NCBI RefSeq assembly: GCF_017353415.1
Contig: NZ_JAFMPX010000012.1
Span: 1-64,000 of the forward strand
Length of the DNA stretch: 64,000 nucleotides
Direction of reading: 5' to 3'
Source of the DNA: Arthrobacter sp. E3
GTDB lineage: Bacteria > Actinomycetota > Actinomycetes > Actinomycetales > Micrococcaceae
The position numbers and the translations under genes were made by a program. Under the pieces are notes generated by a model, which saw only the letters and a program-made list of their open reading frames with translations, was not told where the DNA came from and ran no database searches. Below, piece after piece: positions 18,083 to 26,603 of this stretch (position 1 is the first letter of the stretch; each line of letters starts with the position of its first letter).

Positions 18083-19231
18083 TCACCACTGGCTCCGAGT
18101 GGTTCGAGTCAAAGAATTCAGGATGGCGGCGTGACTGGTGGTGCCATAGGACACGATGTCATCCCGGCCCACGATCCGGCGAAGAACGCTGTCCATGGTG
18201 GGCACATCATTGTCGAACGCCGTGTGTGTGGTGGCGGCAGTGCGCGAATCCAATGGACCCGACGCGGTCACGGACCACGCAGCCTCCGCAAGGCCGGTAT
18301 CTGGGAAGGTCTTGAACAGTGCGTCCAGCTCAGGGTCGTTGAACACGGACTGCTGGAGGCCCACAATGGGTGTTCCTGGAACGGGGTCCAAAGCGTTCTG
18401 GATCAAATAGAGCAGTGACTTGCGATACAGCCCAAACGTGGTGTCGGTCAATGCCACCTCCTCCTGCATGCCGAACAACGCAAGGGATTTGATGCCCGTG
18501 CCCAGTAAAGGTGCCAAGCTGTTTTTGAAGGAGTCAGTGCTCAGGGAAGGGACCAACAGGCTGCACGTTTTGAATGCGGCACCGCCGTCCTGGACTACGT
18601 TCGGCACAAAATATCGGTGGAAGTTGGCACCTGCACTGAACCCGGCTGCATGGATGGTGACTGGTTCAGCCGCGAGGTAGGCCCGGAGTGCCTGCGCCAC
18701 ATAGGTTCCACCGCCTTCGGGCTCCGACGCCCGGCGGGCGTTGTCCTTCATCGCCGTCCATACGGCAGGCCCGCCGATGGACCGCAGCAGGTTTTCAATG
18801 AGCCGGTCGGTGAAATCGGCGGCGGAGGCAGGGTCGGCAATGGTCCGCTCCTGCTGTGCCAGTTCCCCGAGATGGTCTGCCAGCAGGTCGCCGAGTGTGG
18901 CCAGGAAGCCTGAATGCCACACGAAATGGATGGGGTAGACGCCGTTGGCCAGCCACCAGGGAATGTTGCGTTGGGCGTATTTCAGCGCAGAATCTTCACT
19001 GACCAAACCACCGTGGGCCCAAAAGACCACCTGAACCGGCCCTGATCCTTGACTCCGTGCGAACGCCGGAAGGTGTGTGGAGAAGATGGCGTCCACATCC
19101 GCCTTGGTGGTGTTGAGTTTTGCTGTGGTGGCAAACTTTCCATTCTGAAGTTCCACCACGTGGGGCCGCAGCGCATCGAGTTCATCCGTGTCCAGCCGCG
19201 TGGTGACGGCTTTTTCGTCGTCAGGTCCCAT
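18083..19231 (-). CDS. Putative alpha/beta-fold serine hydrolase
   Basis: A 382-residue protein I cannot assign to a named family. The pattern VQVVFWAHGGLVSE (a strand followed by HGG) and, later, TIHAAGFSAGANFHRY suggest an alpha/beta hydrolase, with Ser199 in the GFSAG nucleophile elbow. Histidine candidates lie near the C-terminus (THTAFDND, TTSHAAIL). There is no signal peptide. The ATG at 19231 is preceded by GGAGG. It is the first gene of a compact run with the M23-like and dehydrogenase genes. The substrate is unknown. Confidence 0.6.
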   Translation of the reverse strand: MGPDDEKAVTTRLDTDELDALRPHVVELQNGKFATTAKLNTTKADVDAIFSTHLPAFARSQGSGPVQVVFWAHGGLVSEDSALKYAQRNIPWWLANGVYPIHFVWHSGFLATLGDLLADHLGELAQQERTIADPASAADFTDRLIENLLRSIGGPAVWTAMKDNARRASEPEGGGTYVAQALRAYLAAEPVTIHAAGFSAGANFHRYFVPNVVQDGGAAFKTCSLLVPSLSTDSFKNSLAPLLGTGIKSLALFGMQEEVALTDTTFGLYRKSLLYLIQNALDPVPGTPIVGLQQSVFNDPELDALFKTFPDTGLAEAAWSVTASGPLDSRTAATTHTAFDNDVPTMDSVLRRIVGRDDIVSYGTTSHAAILNSLTRTTRSQW

Positions 19232-19327
19232 GGCGGCCTCCTTATGGCACGGTGCTCTGTTGTTGCCATGTTTGCCGTGCCGCGGTGTGCTGTCAAGGGG
19301 ATGACGTTGGATGGCGTAACGCTCCCG

Positions 19328-19711
19328 TCACTGGTCTCCGCGCAGCTTGTCCATGTCGCGGCGGTCCTTTTTGGTGGGCCTTCCGGTGCCGCGGTCACGC
19401 TGGGGCAGGCCCAGGGCGGGCAGCACGGGGCGCGGGGGAGTGTGGTCAGTGAAGCAGTGTGAAGCTGCTTCGGCGCCCACACGCTTGTTGATGAGCTGGC
19501 GGACTTCCAGGATGCGGTCGTAGCCGGGCTGGCGGACACGGATGGTGTCGCCGGGAACCACGGTGTGGGAGGCCTTGGCGTTGACGTCGTTGAGCTTTAC
19601 GTGGCCGGCACGGCAGGCCGCCGTGGCCATGGACCGTGTTTTGTAGGCGCGGATCGACCACAACCACGCGTCTATGCGGACCGAGGCCGGTGCGTTCTTT
19701 GGAATACTCAT
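19328..19711 (-). CDS. S4 domain RNA-binding protein (Hsp15-like)
   Basis: A 127-residue protein with an N-terminal S4 RNA-binding domain: RIDAWLWSIRAYKTRSMATA, AGHVKLNDVNAK and GDTIRVRQPG. The C-terminal tail is basic (GRPTKKDRRDMDKLRGDQ). Proteins of this size and layout are Hsp15-like and bind stalled 50S subunits in other bacteria. I start at MSIPKNAP (19711), since the frame further upstream adds only four residues. Confidence 0.83.
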   Translation of the reverse strand: MSIPKNAPASVRIDAWLWSIRAYKTRSMATAACRAGHVKLNDVNAKASHTVVPGDTIRVRQPGYDRILEVRQLINKRVGAEAASHCFTDHTPPRPVLPALGLPQRDRGTGRPTKKDRRDMDKLRGDQ

Positions 19712-19769
19712 GGTGAGTTCCACTCTAGCTTCGAGCGGGAGCAGACAGGCTCGATCACCGACCGCAGTG

Positions 19770-20771
19770 TCAGTTCTGGTTGCTGAAGGCGGCGTCGAAG
19801 GAGAGCTCCGATGGGGAGAAGTTGAACTTTTTCAGTGCGGCCAAGGCTTCCGGTGCGCCCTGCAGCCTGTCCATGCCGGCGTCCTCCCACTCGATGGAGA
19901 TCGGGCCGTCGTAGCCGATGGCCGTGAGGGCGCGGAACGCAGATTCCCAAGGCACGTCGCCGCGGCCCGCGGAAACAAAGTCCCAACCGCGGCGCGGGTC
20001 GCCCCACGGCAGGTGGGATCCCATGACGGTGTTCCGCCCGGTCAGGCGCATCTTCGTGTCCTTGCAGTCCACGTGGTAGATCCTGTCCTTGAAATCCCAG
20101 ATGAAGGAGACCGGATCAATGCCCTGCCACATGAAGTGCGACGGATCCCAGTTCAGCCCAAACGCCTTTCGATGCCCAATGGCCTCCAGCGACCGAACGG
20201 TGGTCCAGTAGTCGTAGGCGATCTCGGAAGGGTGCACCTCGTGGGCGAAGCGCACGCCGCATTCGTCAAAGACGTCCAGGATGGGGTTCCAGCGGTCGGC
20301 AAAGTCCTGATAGCCGGCGTCGATGACGGCTTCCGGCACCGGCGGGAACATGGCCACGTACTGCCAGATCGAGGAGCCGGTGAAACCCACCACGGTCTTC
20401 ACCCCGAGGGCCTTGGCCAGGCGCGCGGTCAATTTCATCTCCTCGGCGGCACGACGGCGTACGCCTTCCGGTTCGCCGTCGCCCCACACCTGGGTGCCGA
20501 CGATGGCTTGGTGGCGGAAGTCGATCGGGTTATCGCACACGGCCTGGCCCTTGAGATGGTTGGAAATGGCCCACACCTTCAGGTTGTACTTCTCCAGCAC
20601 GGCCAGCTTGCCCTCGACGTATCCGGGCTCGTCCCAGCGCCAAGCATCCAAATGGTCACCTGAACAGGCGATTTCCAGCCCGTCGTAGCCCCACCCGGAA
20701 GCAAGGCGGGCCACTTCCTCGAAGGGGAGGTCGGCCCATTGGCCGGTGAACAGGGTGTAGGGGCGGGGCAT
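19770..20771 (-). CDS. Sugar phosphate isomerase/epimerase family TIM-barrel protein (first)
   Basis: A 333-residue xylose-isomerase-like TIM barrel. Metal-ligand segments are visible: FAHEVHPSEIAYD (Glu/His), GLNWDPSHFMWQGIDP (Asp/His), IYHVDCKDTK and the C-terminal PISIEWEDAGMDR. Members in this context act on sugars, inositols or 3-keto-glycosides. It is the last gene of the minus-strand run isomerase, Gfo/Idh, Gfo/Idh, isomerase. The preceding stop lies 4 bases upstream of its ATG, so it is co-transcribed. Confidence 0.82.
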   Translation of the reverse strand: MPRPYTLFTGQWADLPFEEVARLASGWGYDGLEIACSGDHLDAWRWDEPGYVEGKLAVLEKYNLKVWAISNHLKGQAVCDNPIDFRHQAIVGTQVWGDGEPEGVRRRAAEEMKLTARLAKALGVKTVVGFTGSSIWQYVAMFPPVPEAVIDAGYQDFADRWNPILDVFDECGVRFAHEVHPSEIAYDYWTTVRSLEAIGHRKAFGLNWDPSHFMWQGIDPVSFIWDFKDRIYHVDCKDTKMRLTGRNTVMGSHLPWGDPRRGWDFVSAGRGDVPWESAFRALTAIGYDGPISIEWEDAGMDRLQGAPEALAALKKFNFSPSELSFDAAFSNQN

Positions 20772-20775
20772 GGCG

Positions 20776-21990
20776 TCAGTCCTTTGCAACGGGAAAAGTG
20801 GATGGGGTCTCGGCGGTCTCGGCCACCGGGGCGGGCTCGGCCACCGTGATGGTGGTTCCGCCGGCTGCGGAGGAGGCTTCGATGCCGGCCAGTACGTGCT
20901 GGACGCCAAGCCCCTCCTCGAACGACGGCGATGGGTCGGTGCCAGCGTCAATGGCCAGCAGGAAGTCGCGGATCTGGTGGGTGAAACTGTGCTCCCAGCC
21001 AAGCACATGCCCCTGTGGCCACCACCCGGAAATATAGGGGTGCTCCGGCTCGGTGACGAGGATCCGGCGAAAACCCTGCACCTCGATGGGCTCCGTGCCG
21101 TTGAGGAAGTACAGCTCGTTGGGGCTCTCCAGATTGAAAGTGAGCGAGCCTTCAGTGCCATACACCTCCAGGCGCAGTGCATTCTTCTGCCCCAGGGCCA
21201 CGCGGGACACCTCCACGCTGGCCACCGCGCCGCCAGTCATGAACAGGGTGGCCCAGGCGGCGTCGTCGACCGTCACCGGCTCCGGTCCGTCCGGTCCGGG
21301 ACGCTCGTTGACAAAGGTGTGCAACCGGCCGGAAACCTCCGTCACGGTGTCCCCGAGCAGGTGCTGCACTTGGTCGACGGCGTGGGAAGCGATGTCGCCC
21401 AGGGCACCGGAGCCTGCGGTTTCCCTGCGCAGCCGCCACGTCATGGGGGCCTCCCCGTCCGCGAGCCAGTCCTGCAGATACGACGCACGGACCTGCCGGA
21501 TGGTGCCCAGCCGACCGTCCGCGATGAGCTGGCGGGCCAGGGCCAGCGCGGGCAGTCGCCGGTAGTTGAAGCCCACCATGGAGCGGACTCCGGACAAGCG
21601 GGCCGCTTGGGCGGCGGCCACCATGGACTCGGACTCGGCCAGGGTGTTGGCCAGCGGCTTTTCCACCAGCACGTGCTTGCCTGCTGCGAGGGCCGCCGTT
21701 GCCATTTCAGCGTGCAGCCAGCCCGGAGCGCAAATATCCACGATGTCTATATCGTCCCGTGCGATGACGTCCCGCCAGTCGGTCGCGGACTCGCTCCAAC
21801 CGTACTTCCGCGCAGCCGCCGCCACGGCTTCCGCGTGCCGGCCTACAAGAACCTTTTGTTCAAAAGCCGGTACGTCGAAGTGGTTGGCGACGGTGCGCCA
21901 GGCGTTGGAGTGCGCTTGGCCCATGAATGCATAGCCGATGGCGGCGACGCCGAGCGGACGCTTCGATTCGGAGGGCTGGGGGGAGGTCAT
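20776..21990 (-). CDS. Gfo/Idh/MocA family NAD(P)-dependent oxidoreductase (first)
   Basis: A 404-residue dehydrogenase. The Rossmann start is GVAAIGYAFMGQAHSNAWR, followed by HVLVEKPLANTLAES, which carries the conserved EKP lysine. The C-terminal alpha/beta domain contains GALGDIASHAVDQVQHLLG with the family's GxxxDxxxHxxD-type catalytic pattern. I used the ATG at 21990 rather than the adjoining TTG. Enzymes of this family oxidise hydroxyls of sugars, inositols and glycosides. Together with the neighbouring isomerases it may form a 3-keto-glycoside or inositol-like route; this is inference from gene pairing. Confidence 0.85.
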   Translation of the reverse strand: MTSPQPSESKRPLGVAAIGYAFMGQAHSNAWRTVANHFDVPAFEQKVLVGRHAEAVAAAARKYGWSESATDWRDVIARDDIDIVDICAPGWLHAEMATAALAAGKHVLVEKPLANTLAESESMVAAAQAARLSGVRSMVGFNYRRLPALALARQLIADGRLGTIRQVRASYLQDWLADGEAPMTWRLRRETAGSGALGDIASHAVDQVQHLLGDTVTEVSGRLHTFVNERPGPDGPEPVTVDDAAWATLFMTGGAVASVEVSRVALGQKNALRLEVYGTEGSLTFNLESPNELYFLNGTEPIEVQGFRRILVTEPEHPYISGWWPQGHVLGWEHSFTHQIRDFLLAIDAGTDPSPSFEEGLGVQHVLAGIEASSAAGGTTITVAEPAPVAETAETPSTFPVAKD

Positions 21991-21999
21991 CAAGGGGTC

Positions 22000-23106
22000 C
22001 TAGAGGGTTGCTTCGGTGGGGTCCCAGCTGGCTGGCAGCGGTGCCGAGGCCGGGGCTGTGCTGTTGACGGCCACAAATTTGCCGCTTTCCACTGATTCGG
22101 AGATTGACACCATGGCGTCCAGCACGTGGTACGCGAGCTCGCCGGGTGCCCGGTGCGGAACGCCGGCACGGATGGCTCGGGCCATGTCCAGCACGCCCAT
22201 GCCGCGCCCGTTCTCGGCTCCTTCGCAGGGGATCGTAGTCCAGTCTTCCTCGCCGCGCCTGCACAGCCGGATGTCGCCGTCGAAGTTGTTGGGGTCCGGC
22301 AGCGAGATGGTGCCCTCGGTACCGGTGATTTCCACAAAACCCATGCGGGCCCGGGGAGACTCGAAGCTGAACACGCTGTGCGAGGAGGCGCCGGAGGCAA
22401 ACTGCGCGATGGCGCTCACGTGGGTGGGAACTTCGACGTCGAACACCTCGCCTTCCTTGGGGCCGGAGCCGATGGTGCGGGTGGGGAAGGCGGTGTTGCC
22501 GACGGCGGCCACTTTGGTGATGGGGCCAAATGTCTGGACCAGGGCGGTTAGGTAGTACGGGGCCATGTCAAAGAGCGGGCCGGCACCTGCCTGGAATAGG
22601 AACGCCGGGTTCGGGTGCCAGGATTCGGGGCCGGGGGACTGGAACATGGTCAGTGCCGTCTGCGGTGTACCGATTTCCCCGGCGTCGATCAGGCGGCGGG
22701 CGGTTTGCAGGCCGGCACCCAGGAAAGTGTCCGGGGCGCAGCCGAGACGCACGCCGGTGGCCGCTGCTTCCTGCAGCAGACCGAGGCCGCTTTCACGGTC
22801 CAGCGAGAAGGGCTTCTCGGTCCACACGTGCTTGCCAGCGCGCACGGCCGCCAAGGCAACCTCCACGTGTGCTGCCGGGATGGTCAGGTTGACGACGATC
22901 TCCGCACCGGGGTGCTCGAGTGCCGCATCAACGCCGCCGGAGGCTTCGATGCCGTATTCCGTGGCACGGGCTGCCGCGGCCTCCTCAAAGAGGTCTCCGA
23001 TGACAAGCACCTTCACGTCGGGGAACGTGGTCAGGTGGTCCAGGTACTGCTTGCTGATGTTCCCAGCTCCAATGACGGCGACGCCGACGGGTCCCTTCGT
23101 GGGCAT
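22000..23106 (-). CDS. Gfo/Idh/MocA family NAD(P)-dependent oxidoreductase (second)
   Basis: A 368-residue protein with the nucleotide-binding start VGVAVIGAGNISKQYLDHLT, the EKP motif in HVWTEKPFSLDRES, and the catalytic-domain segment GPLFDMAPYYLTALVQTFG. It shares only the family layout with the neighbouring dehydrogenase, so the two are not a recent tandem duplicate. The next gene starts 10 bases downstream. Two different dehydrogenases beside two isomerases suggest sequential oxidation and re-reduction of a glycoside or sugar. Confidence 0.85.
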   Translation of the reverse strand: MPTKGPVGVAVIGAGNISKQYLDHLTTFPDVKVLVIGDLFEEAAAARATEYGIEASGGVDAALEHPGAEIVVNLTIPAAHVEVALAAVRAGKHVWTEKPFSLDRESGLGLLQEAAATGVRLGCAPDTFLGAGLQTARRLIDAGEIGTPQTALTMFQSPGPESWHPNPAFLFQAGAGPLFDMAPYYLTALVQTFGPITKVAAVGNTAFPTRTIGSGPKEGEVFDVEVPTHVSAIAQFASGASSHSVFSFESPRARMGFVEITGTEGTISLPDPNNFDGDIRLCRRGEEDWTTIPCEGAENGRGMGVLDMARAIRAGVPHRAPGELAYHVLDAMVSISESVESGKFVAVNSTAPASAPLPASWDPTEATL

Positions 23107-23112
23107 GGCGGT

Positions 23113-23847
23113 TCAGGCCTTTCCGTTGTTCAGGTAGGCAAGGCTCTCGGCGATGCCCTCAAAGATGTCCCCGGCGTAGTCGTCAAATTCCACGACGCCG
23201 GTCTCCAGCGAGCTTGCGGCGTCCAGAACGTCCCAGATGGCGACCCTGCCATGGCCAGCGGGGAGCTGGTCAAGGTTTTCGGTGGTCAGCGGGCCGTCCT
23301 TGATGTGGATGAACTTCACCCGGTCCCCGAGACGCCGCAGTAGGGCGGCGGGATCCTGCCCGCCCACGGCCGCCCAGTAGGTGTCCACCTCGAGCACCAA
23401 CTCAGGATCGAGGAGGGATTCGAAGTACTCCAGGGCAGTGGTGCCGTTGATTTTGGACTCCAACTCCCACGCGTGGTTGTGGTAGCCAACGCGGATGCCG
23501 TACCCGGCGCCCTTCCGTGCCGCGGCGTTCAGCCCTGCGGCCGTCTTTTCAATGTTGGCGGCGTCCTGCCACCGCTCGGCCGGGATGAACGGGTCGATGA
23601 CAGTGGTGATGCCCAACTTCTTGGCGGCGGCGAAGATCTCATCCTGGTCTTCGGCCAGCAGGGGTGCGTGGCCGGAGGGAGCGCTGATTCCGTGGGCGGC
23701 AAAGGCCTCGGCAAGGGCGTCGGCGGTGGCCACGAAGTTGTAGGGCTCCACCTGGGTGAAACCAATCTCCGCGATGCGGGCGATGGTTCCGGGCAGGTCC
23801 TCCTCGAGGGGCCTGCGCACGGTGTACAGCTGCAGGGAATACGTCAC
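23113..23847 (-). CDS. Sugar phosphate isomerase/epimerase family TIM-barrel protein (second)
   Basis: A 244-residue xylose-isomerase-like TIM barrel. Ligand regions are VGYHNHAWELES (His/Glu), LVLEVDTYWAAVGG (Glu/Asp) and KFIHIKDGPL (His/Lys/Asp). The start is GTG 23847, because AGGAG lies 7 bases upstream; the open frame further up to 23886 lies in the promoter. It is the first gene of the minus-strand operon and is driven from the 29-bp promoter element shared with the ABC transporter operon. Confidence 0.82.
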   Translation of the reverse strand: MTYSLQLYTVRRPLEEDLPGTIARIAEIGFTQVEPYNFVATADALAEAFAAHGISAPSGHAPLLAEDQDEIFAAAKKLGITTVIDPFIPAERWQDAANIEKTAAGLNAAARKGAGYGIRVGYHNHAWELESKINGTTALEYFESLLDPELVLEVDTYWAAVGGQDPAALLRRLGDRVKFIHIKDGPLTTENLDQLPAGHGRVAIWDVLDAASSLETGVVEFDDYAGDIFEGIAESLAYLNNGKA

Positions 23848-23898
23848 TGTGAATCTCCTGAAAAAGTTGCGGACGGGGTGTTCCATTTCAACTTAGGG

Positions 23899-23927
23899 GA
23901 ACTTATGACGAGCGTCAAGCAAAAGTT
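23899..23927 (-). promoter_or_regulatory. Promoter/operator of the isomerase-dehydrogenase operon (copy 1 of a shared 29-bp element)
   Basis: On the minus strand this reads AACTTTTG, one base, TTGACGCTCG, one base, then CATAAGTTC. It matches the element at 26484-26512 except at the two single-base positions. TTGACG can serve as the -35 box, with TAAGTT 17 bases later as the -10. The outer AACTT/AAGTT ends form an inverted repeat, so a dimeric regulator could bind. The adjacent ROK or LacI protein is the likely one. Confidence 0.65.
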
Positions 23928-23987
23928 GCCGGCGAATCAACATTTTTAGGAATTGTCAGAATAGAAGCCGTGTGTTATTTATTGTGA

Positions 23988-25229
23988 ATGCCGAAGACAT
24001 CAGCCCCGAACCGTTCCGCGCAGGCCACCCCCAGCAGTTCCGTCGGTTCCAACGGGGTGGGTGTCTCGCGTGCGGGGGACGTGTTCCAGCTGTTGCGCGA
24101 CGGTCACGCCAGGACCCGCGCGGAACTTGCGGACATCACCGGCCTTGCCCGTTCCACCGTGGCTGCCCGCATCGACGCCCTGGCGGCGGCGGGCTTGATT
24201 GGCCCGGCAGGGGAGGCCGTCTCCTCCGGTGGCAGGCCGCCGTCGCGCTTTGCCTTTCAGCCCGCCACGAGGGTGATCCTGGCCGTCGACATCGGCGCCA
24301 CGCACGTGCTGCTCGGCCTAACCGACCTCAGTGGCAAGCTGCTGTGCGAAATGCGTGAACACATTGACGTCGCCACCGGCCCCGTCCCCGTGCTCGACGC
24401 GGTCCTTGACCATTGCGCGCAGCTGCTGGCTCAGGCCGGGCGCCACGCCAGCGAACTGGCGGGGATCGGGATCGGGCTGCCCGGGCCGGTGGAACACTCC
24501 ACCGGCCGTCCGGCGAGCCCGCCCATCATGCCCGGCTGGGACAGCTTTGACGTGCCCGAGTACGTTCAGCGACGGTTCAGGACGGACGTCCTGGTTGACA
24601 ATGACGTGAACATCATGGCGCTGGGCGAGCGCGCCGCATTCTGGCCCGACGCCGAGAACCTGCTGTTCATCAAGGTCGCCACGGGTGTCGGCGCCGGCAT
24701 CATCAGTGGCGGGCTGCTGCAGCGTGGCGCCGACGGCACAGCCGGGGACATTGGCCACATCCGCGTTCCGCGAGGGGCCAACGTACTCTGCCGGTGCGGG
24801 AACCACGGCTGCCTGGAGGCCATGGCTTCCGGACCCGCCGTGGCAGCCGCCCTCGCCGCGGGTGGAGTTCCCGCCGTCACCGGCGAGGACGTGCTGGATT
24901 TGGCCCGACGTGGCAATTTGGCGGCAATCTCGGCCATGCGCCAAGCAGGACGCGACGTCGGCGAGGTGCTGGCGGCCTGCGTCAACCTGCTCAATCCCTC
25001 CATTATCGTCATTGGCGGGGGCCTCTCCTCGGCTGGCGAGTACCTGCTGGCCGGGGTCCGGGAGATCGTCTATCAGCGCTCGCTACCGCTGGCCACCGCA
25101 CGGCTGCGGATCGTCCAATCCATGGCCACCGACCACGCCGGAGTGCTCGGCGCAGGGCAGATGGTCATAGACCACGTGCTGGCCGCGTCCGGAGTGGAAC
25201 GACTCCTGGCCGAACAACAGGCGTCATGA
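23988..25229 (+). CDS. ROK family transcriptional regulator
   Basis: A 413-residue NagC/XylR-type protein. The N-terminal winged helix-turn-helix covers DVFQLLRDGHARTRAELADI and LARSTVAARIDALAAAGLI. The ROK domain has a sugar-kinase-like phosphate loop (AVDIGATHVLLGL), VDNDVNIMALGE, and the zinc-binding cysteine cluster in CRCGNHGCLE. ROK regulators bind a sugar and release DNA. The ATG has no clear ribosome site, so the message may be leaderless. It overlaps the LacI gene by 4 bases and is divergent from the isomerase operon. Confidence 0.9.
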   Translation: MPKTSAPNRSAQATPSSSVGSNGVGVSRAGDVFQLLRDGHARTRAELADITGLARSTVAARIDALAAAGLIGPAGEAVSSGGRPPSRFAFQPATRVILAVDIGATHVLLGLTDLSGKLLCEMREHIDVATGPVPVLDAVLDHCAQLLAQAGRHASELAGIGIGLPGPVEHSTGRPASPPIMPGWDSFDVPEYVQRRFRTDVLVDNDVNIMALGERAAFWPDAENLLFIKVATGVGAGIISGGLLQRGADGTAGDIGHIRVPRGANVLCRCGNHGCLEAMASGPAVAAALAAGGVPAVTGEDVLDLARRGNLAAISAMRQAGRDVGEVLAACVNLLNPSIIVIGGGLSSAGEYLLAGVREIVYQRSLPLATARLRIVQSMATDHAGVLGAGQMVIDHVLAASGVERLLAEQQAS

Positions 25230-26284
25230 CGGACACGGCCGGAAAAGTCACTATCAAGGGGCTCGCCGAGCGCCTCGGCATGTCCAAGGCGTCGGTTTCC
25301 TACGCACTCAACGGCCAGCCCGGGGTCAGTGATGCGACTCGTGCCCGTGTCCTGGCGCTGGCCGCGGAACTTGGCTGGTATGCCAGTTCCAGCGCCCGTG
25401 CGCTGTCCCAATCCCGCAGCGACGCCGTCGGGATCGTGCTGGCCCGCTCGCCCGAGGAAGTCGGCTCGGAGTCGTTTTACATGAACGTGCTGGCAGGTAT
25501 CGAGGCCGTGCTCAGCGACCATGACATGAACCTGATGCTGCGCATGGTGGCACCCGGGCCCGAGCCGCGCCGCGACTTGGGCGTTTACCGGCGCTGGGCC
25601 GGGGAGCGGCGCGTGGACGGCGTCATTGTCTTTGACCACACCGTCGACGATCCGCGCCCGTCCATGCTGGCCGCCCTGGGAATGCCGCATGTGCTTGTGG
25701 GTGCGGCCGTGGATGCAGAACCAAGCGCCTTCGGGGCCAACACCACGGTGGATCAGGGGCGCGACGCCGGCACCGTGATGGAGGCTCTGCACCGGCTCGG
25801 CCACCGACACGTCGCCTATGTTTCCGGCCCGCAGCGGTTGACTCACGAGGCGGCCCGAGCGGCCGGGGTCCACGCCCACGCGGCACGATTGGGTATGACG
25901 GCCGCCGTCAGCCACTCGAACTACACCGCGGACGACGGCGCGAAGGCCACCATCGCCGTCGTCGCAGGCGTGGTGCCGGGGTCCGCATTGTTTCCCACCG
26001 CACTGGTCTATGGCAACGACCTCATGGCGATGGGCGGATTGCGTGCACTGAAGCAGCTTGGCCTCGCCGTGCCTGGGCAGGTGTCGGTGCTCAGCTGGGA
26101 TGATTCCATCCTGTGCCAGCTTGGCTCTCCGTCCGTGGCTGCGCTTGCCCGCAACACCATGGACCTAGGGCGGAGGTCGGCCCAACTGCTGCTGGAGGCA
26201 GTTGCCGGGCATCACTGTGCCAACGCCGCCATGCCGGCAGGCGTGCTGCAGGTCAGGGAAACCCTGGCCGGAGTGCTCCCGTAA
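25226..26284 (+). CDS. LacI family transcriptional regulator
   Basis: A 352-residue LacI/GalR protein. The helix-turn-helix is VTIKGLAERLGMSKASVSYA followed by LNGQPGVSDATRARV and a hinge-helix region. The periplasmic-binding-like effector domain shows VDGVIVFDH, LGHRHVAYVSGPQ and DLMAMGGLRALKQLGLAVPG. The ATG start overlaps the ROK stop (ATGA at 25226-25229), so both regulators come from one message, an uncommon pairing. A perfect CG-centred palindrome just downstream (26325-26338) is a fitting operator. Confidence 0.9.
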   Translation: MTDTAGKVTIKGLAERLGMSKASVSYALNGQPGVSDATRARVLALAAELGWYASSSARALSQSRSDAVGIVLARSPEEVGSESFYMNVLAGIEAVLSDHDMNLMLRMVAPGPEPRRDLGVYRRWAGERRVDGVIVFDHTVDDPRPSMLAALGMPHVLVGAAVDAEPSAFGANTTVDQGRDAGTVMEALHRLGHRHVAYVSGPQRLTHEAARAAGVHAHAARLGMTAAVSHSNYTADDGAKATIAVVAGVVPGSALFPTALVYGNDLMAMGGLRALKQLGLAVPGQVSVLSWDDSILCQLGSPSVAALARNTMDLGRRSAQLLLEAVAGHHCANAAMPAGVLQVRETLAGVLP

Positions 26285-26324
26285 CACCAAAAAATCATAA
26301 CGAAGCGGTAACGATACCTCACTG

Positions 26325-26338
26325 CTGAACCGGTTCAG
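26325..26338. promoter_or_regulatory. Perfect 14-bp palindrome, LacI-type operator candidate
   Basis: CTGAACCGGTTCAG is a perfect palindrome centred on CG, the classical form of LacI/GalR operators. It is 41 bases after the stop of the LacI-family gene. It lies well upstream of the likely -35 (26493), so it could control a second, upstream promoter or work by looping. Confidence 0.6.
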
Positions 26339-26483
26339 TTACGCCCGTCACAGTCTTTTGTACCTATTTTTGTTCCATCAATCCGCATGATATCAGTCAT
26401 TTTGGGCATTATTGACGGGGCGGACTTCACTTTCCTGCATTCTATTCGACGGTATTCGGACGATAGTGGAGAAAATGAACCTT

Positions 26484-26512
26484 AACTTTTGATTGACGCT
26501 CGGCATAAGTTC
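26484..26512 (+). promoter_or_regulatory. Promoter/operator of the ABC transporter operon (copy 2 of the shared 29-bp element)
   Basis: It carries the same element as 23899-23927 on the other strand: AACTTTTG, one base, TTGACGCTCG, one base, CATAAGTTC. TTGACG at 26493-26498 and TAGGTT at 26516-26521 are 17 bases apart, so it probably overlaps the promoter. Identity at 27 of 29 positions between two divergent operons points to shared control. Confidence 0.65.
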
Positions 26513-26603
26513 ATCTAGGTTTGGTTTCACGAAGGGAAATGGGCCCGCTCGAAGTGCCCCAAGAAGGATTCTGCGGGTATCCCACGACTAGGACAAGGAA
26601 GTC

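Larger units (their letters stand above)
26285..26603 (+). promoter_or_regulatory. Control region of the sugar ABC transporter operon
   Basis: This 319-bp spacer holds no gene. It contains the CG-centred LacI-type palindrome at 26325-26338, the second copy of the shared 29-bp element at 26484-26512, and a leader of about 80 bases before the substrate-binding protein. Two separate operator types suggest dual control by the ROK and LacI proteins. Confidence 0.6.

Noticed and set aside
20770-22095. Plus-strand open frame of 441 codons opposite the first Gfo/Idh gene
   Set aside because: Shadow of a clear dehydrogenase; no start signal or domain.
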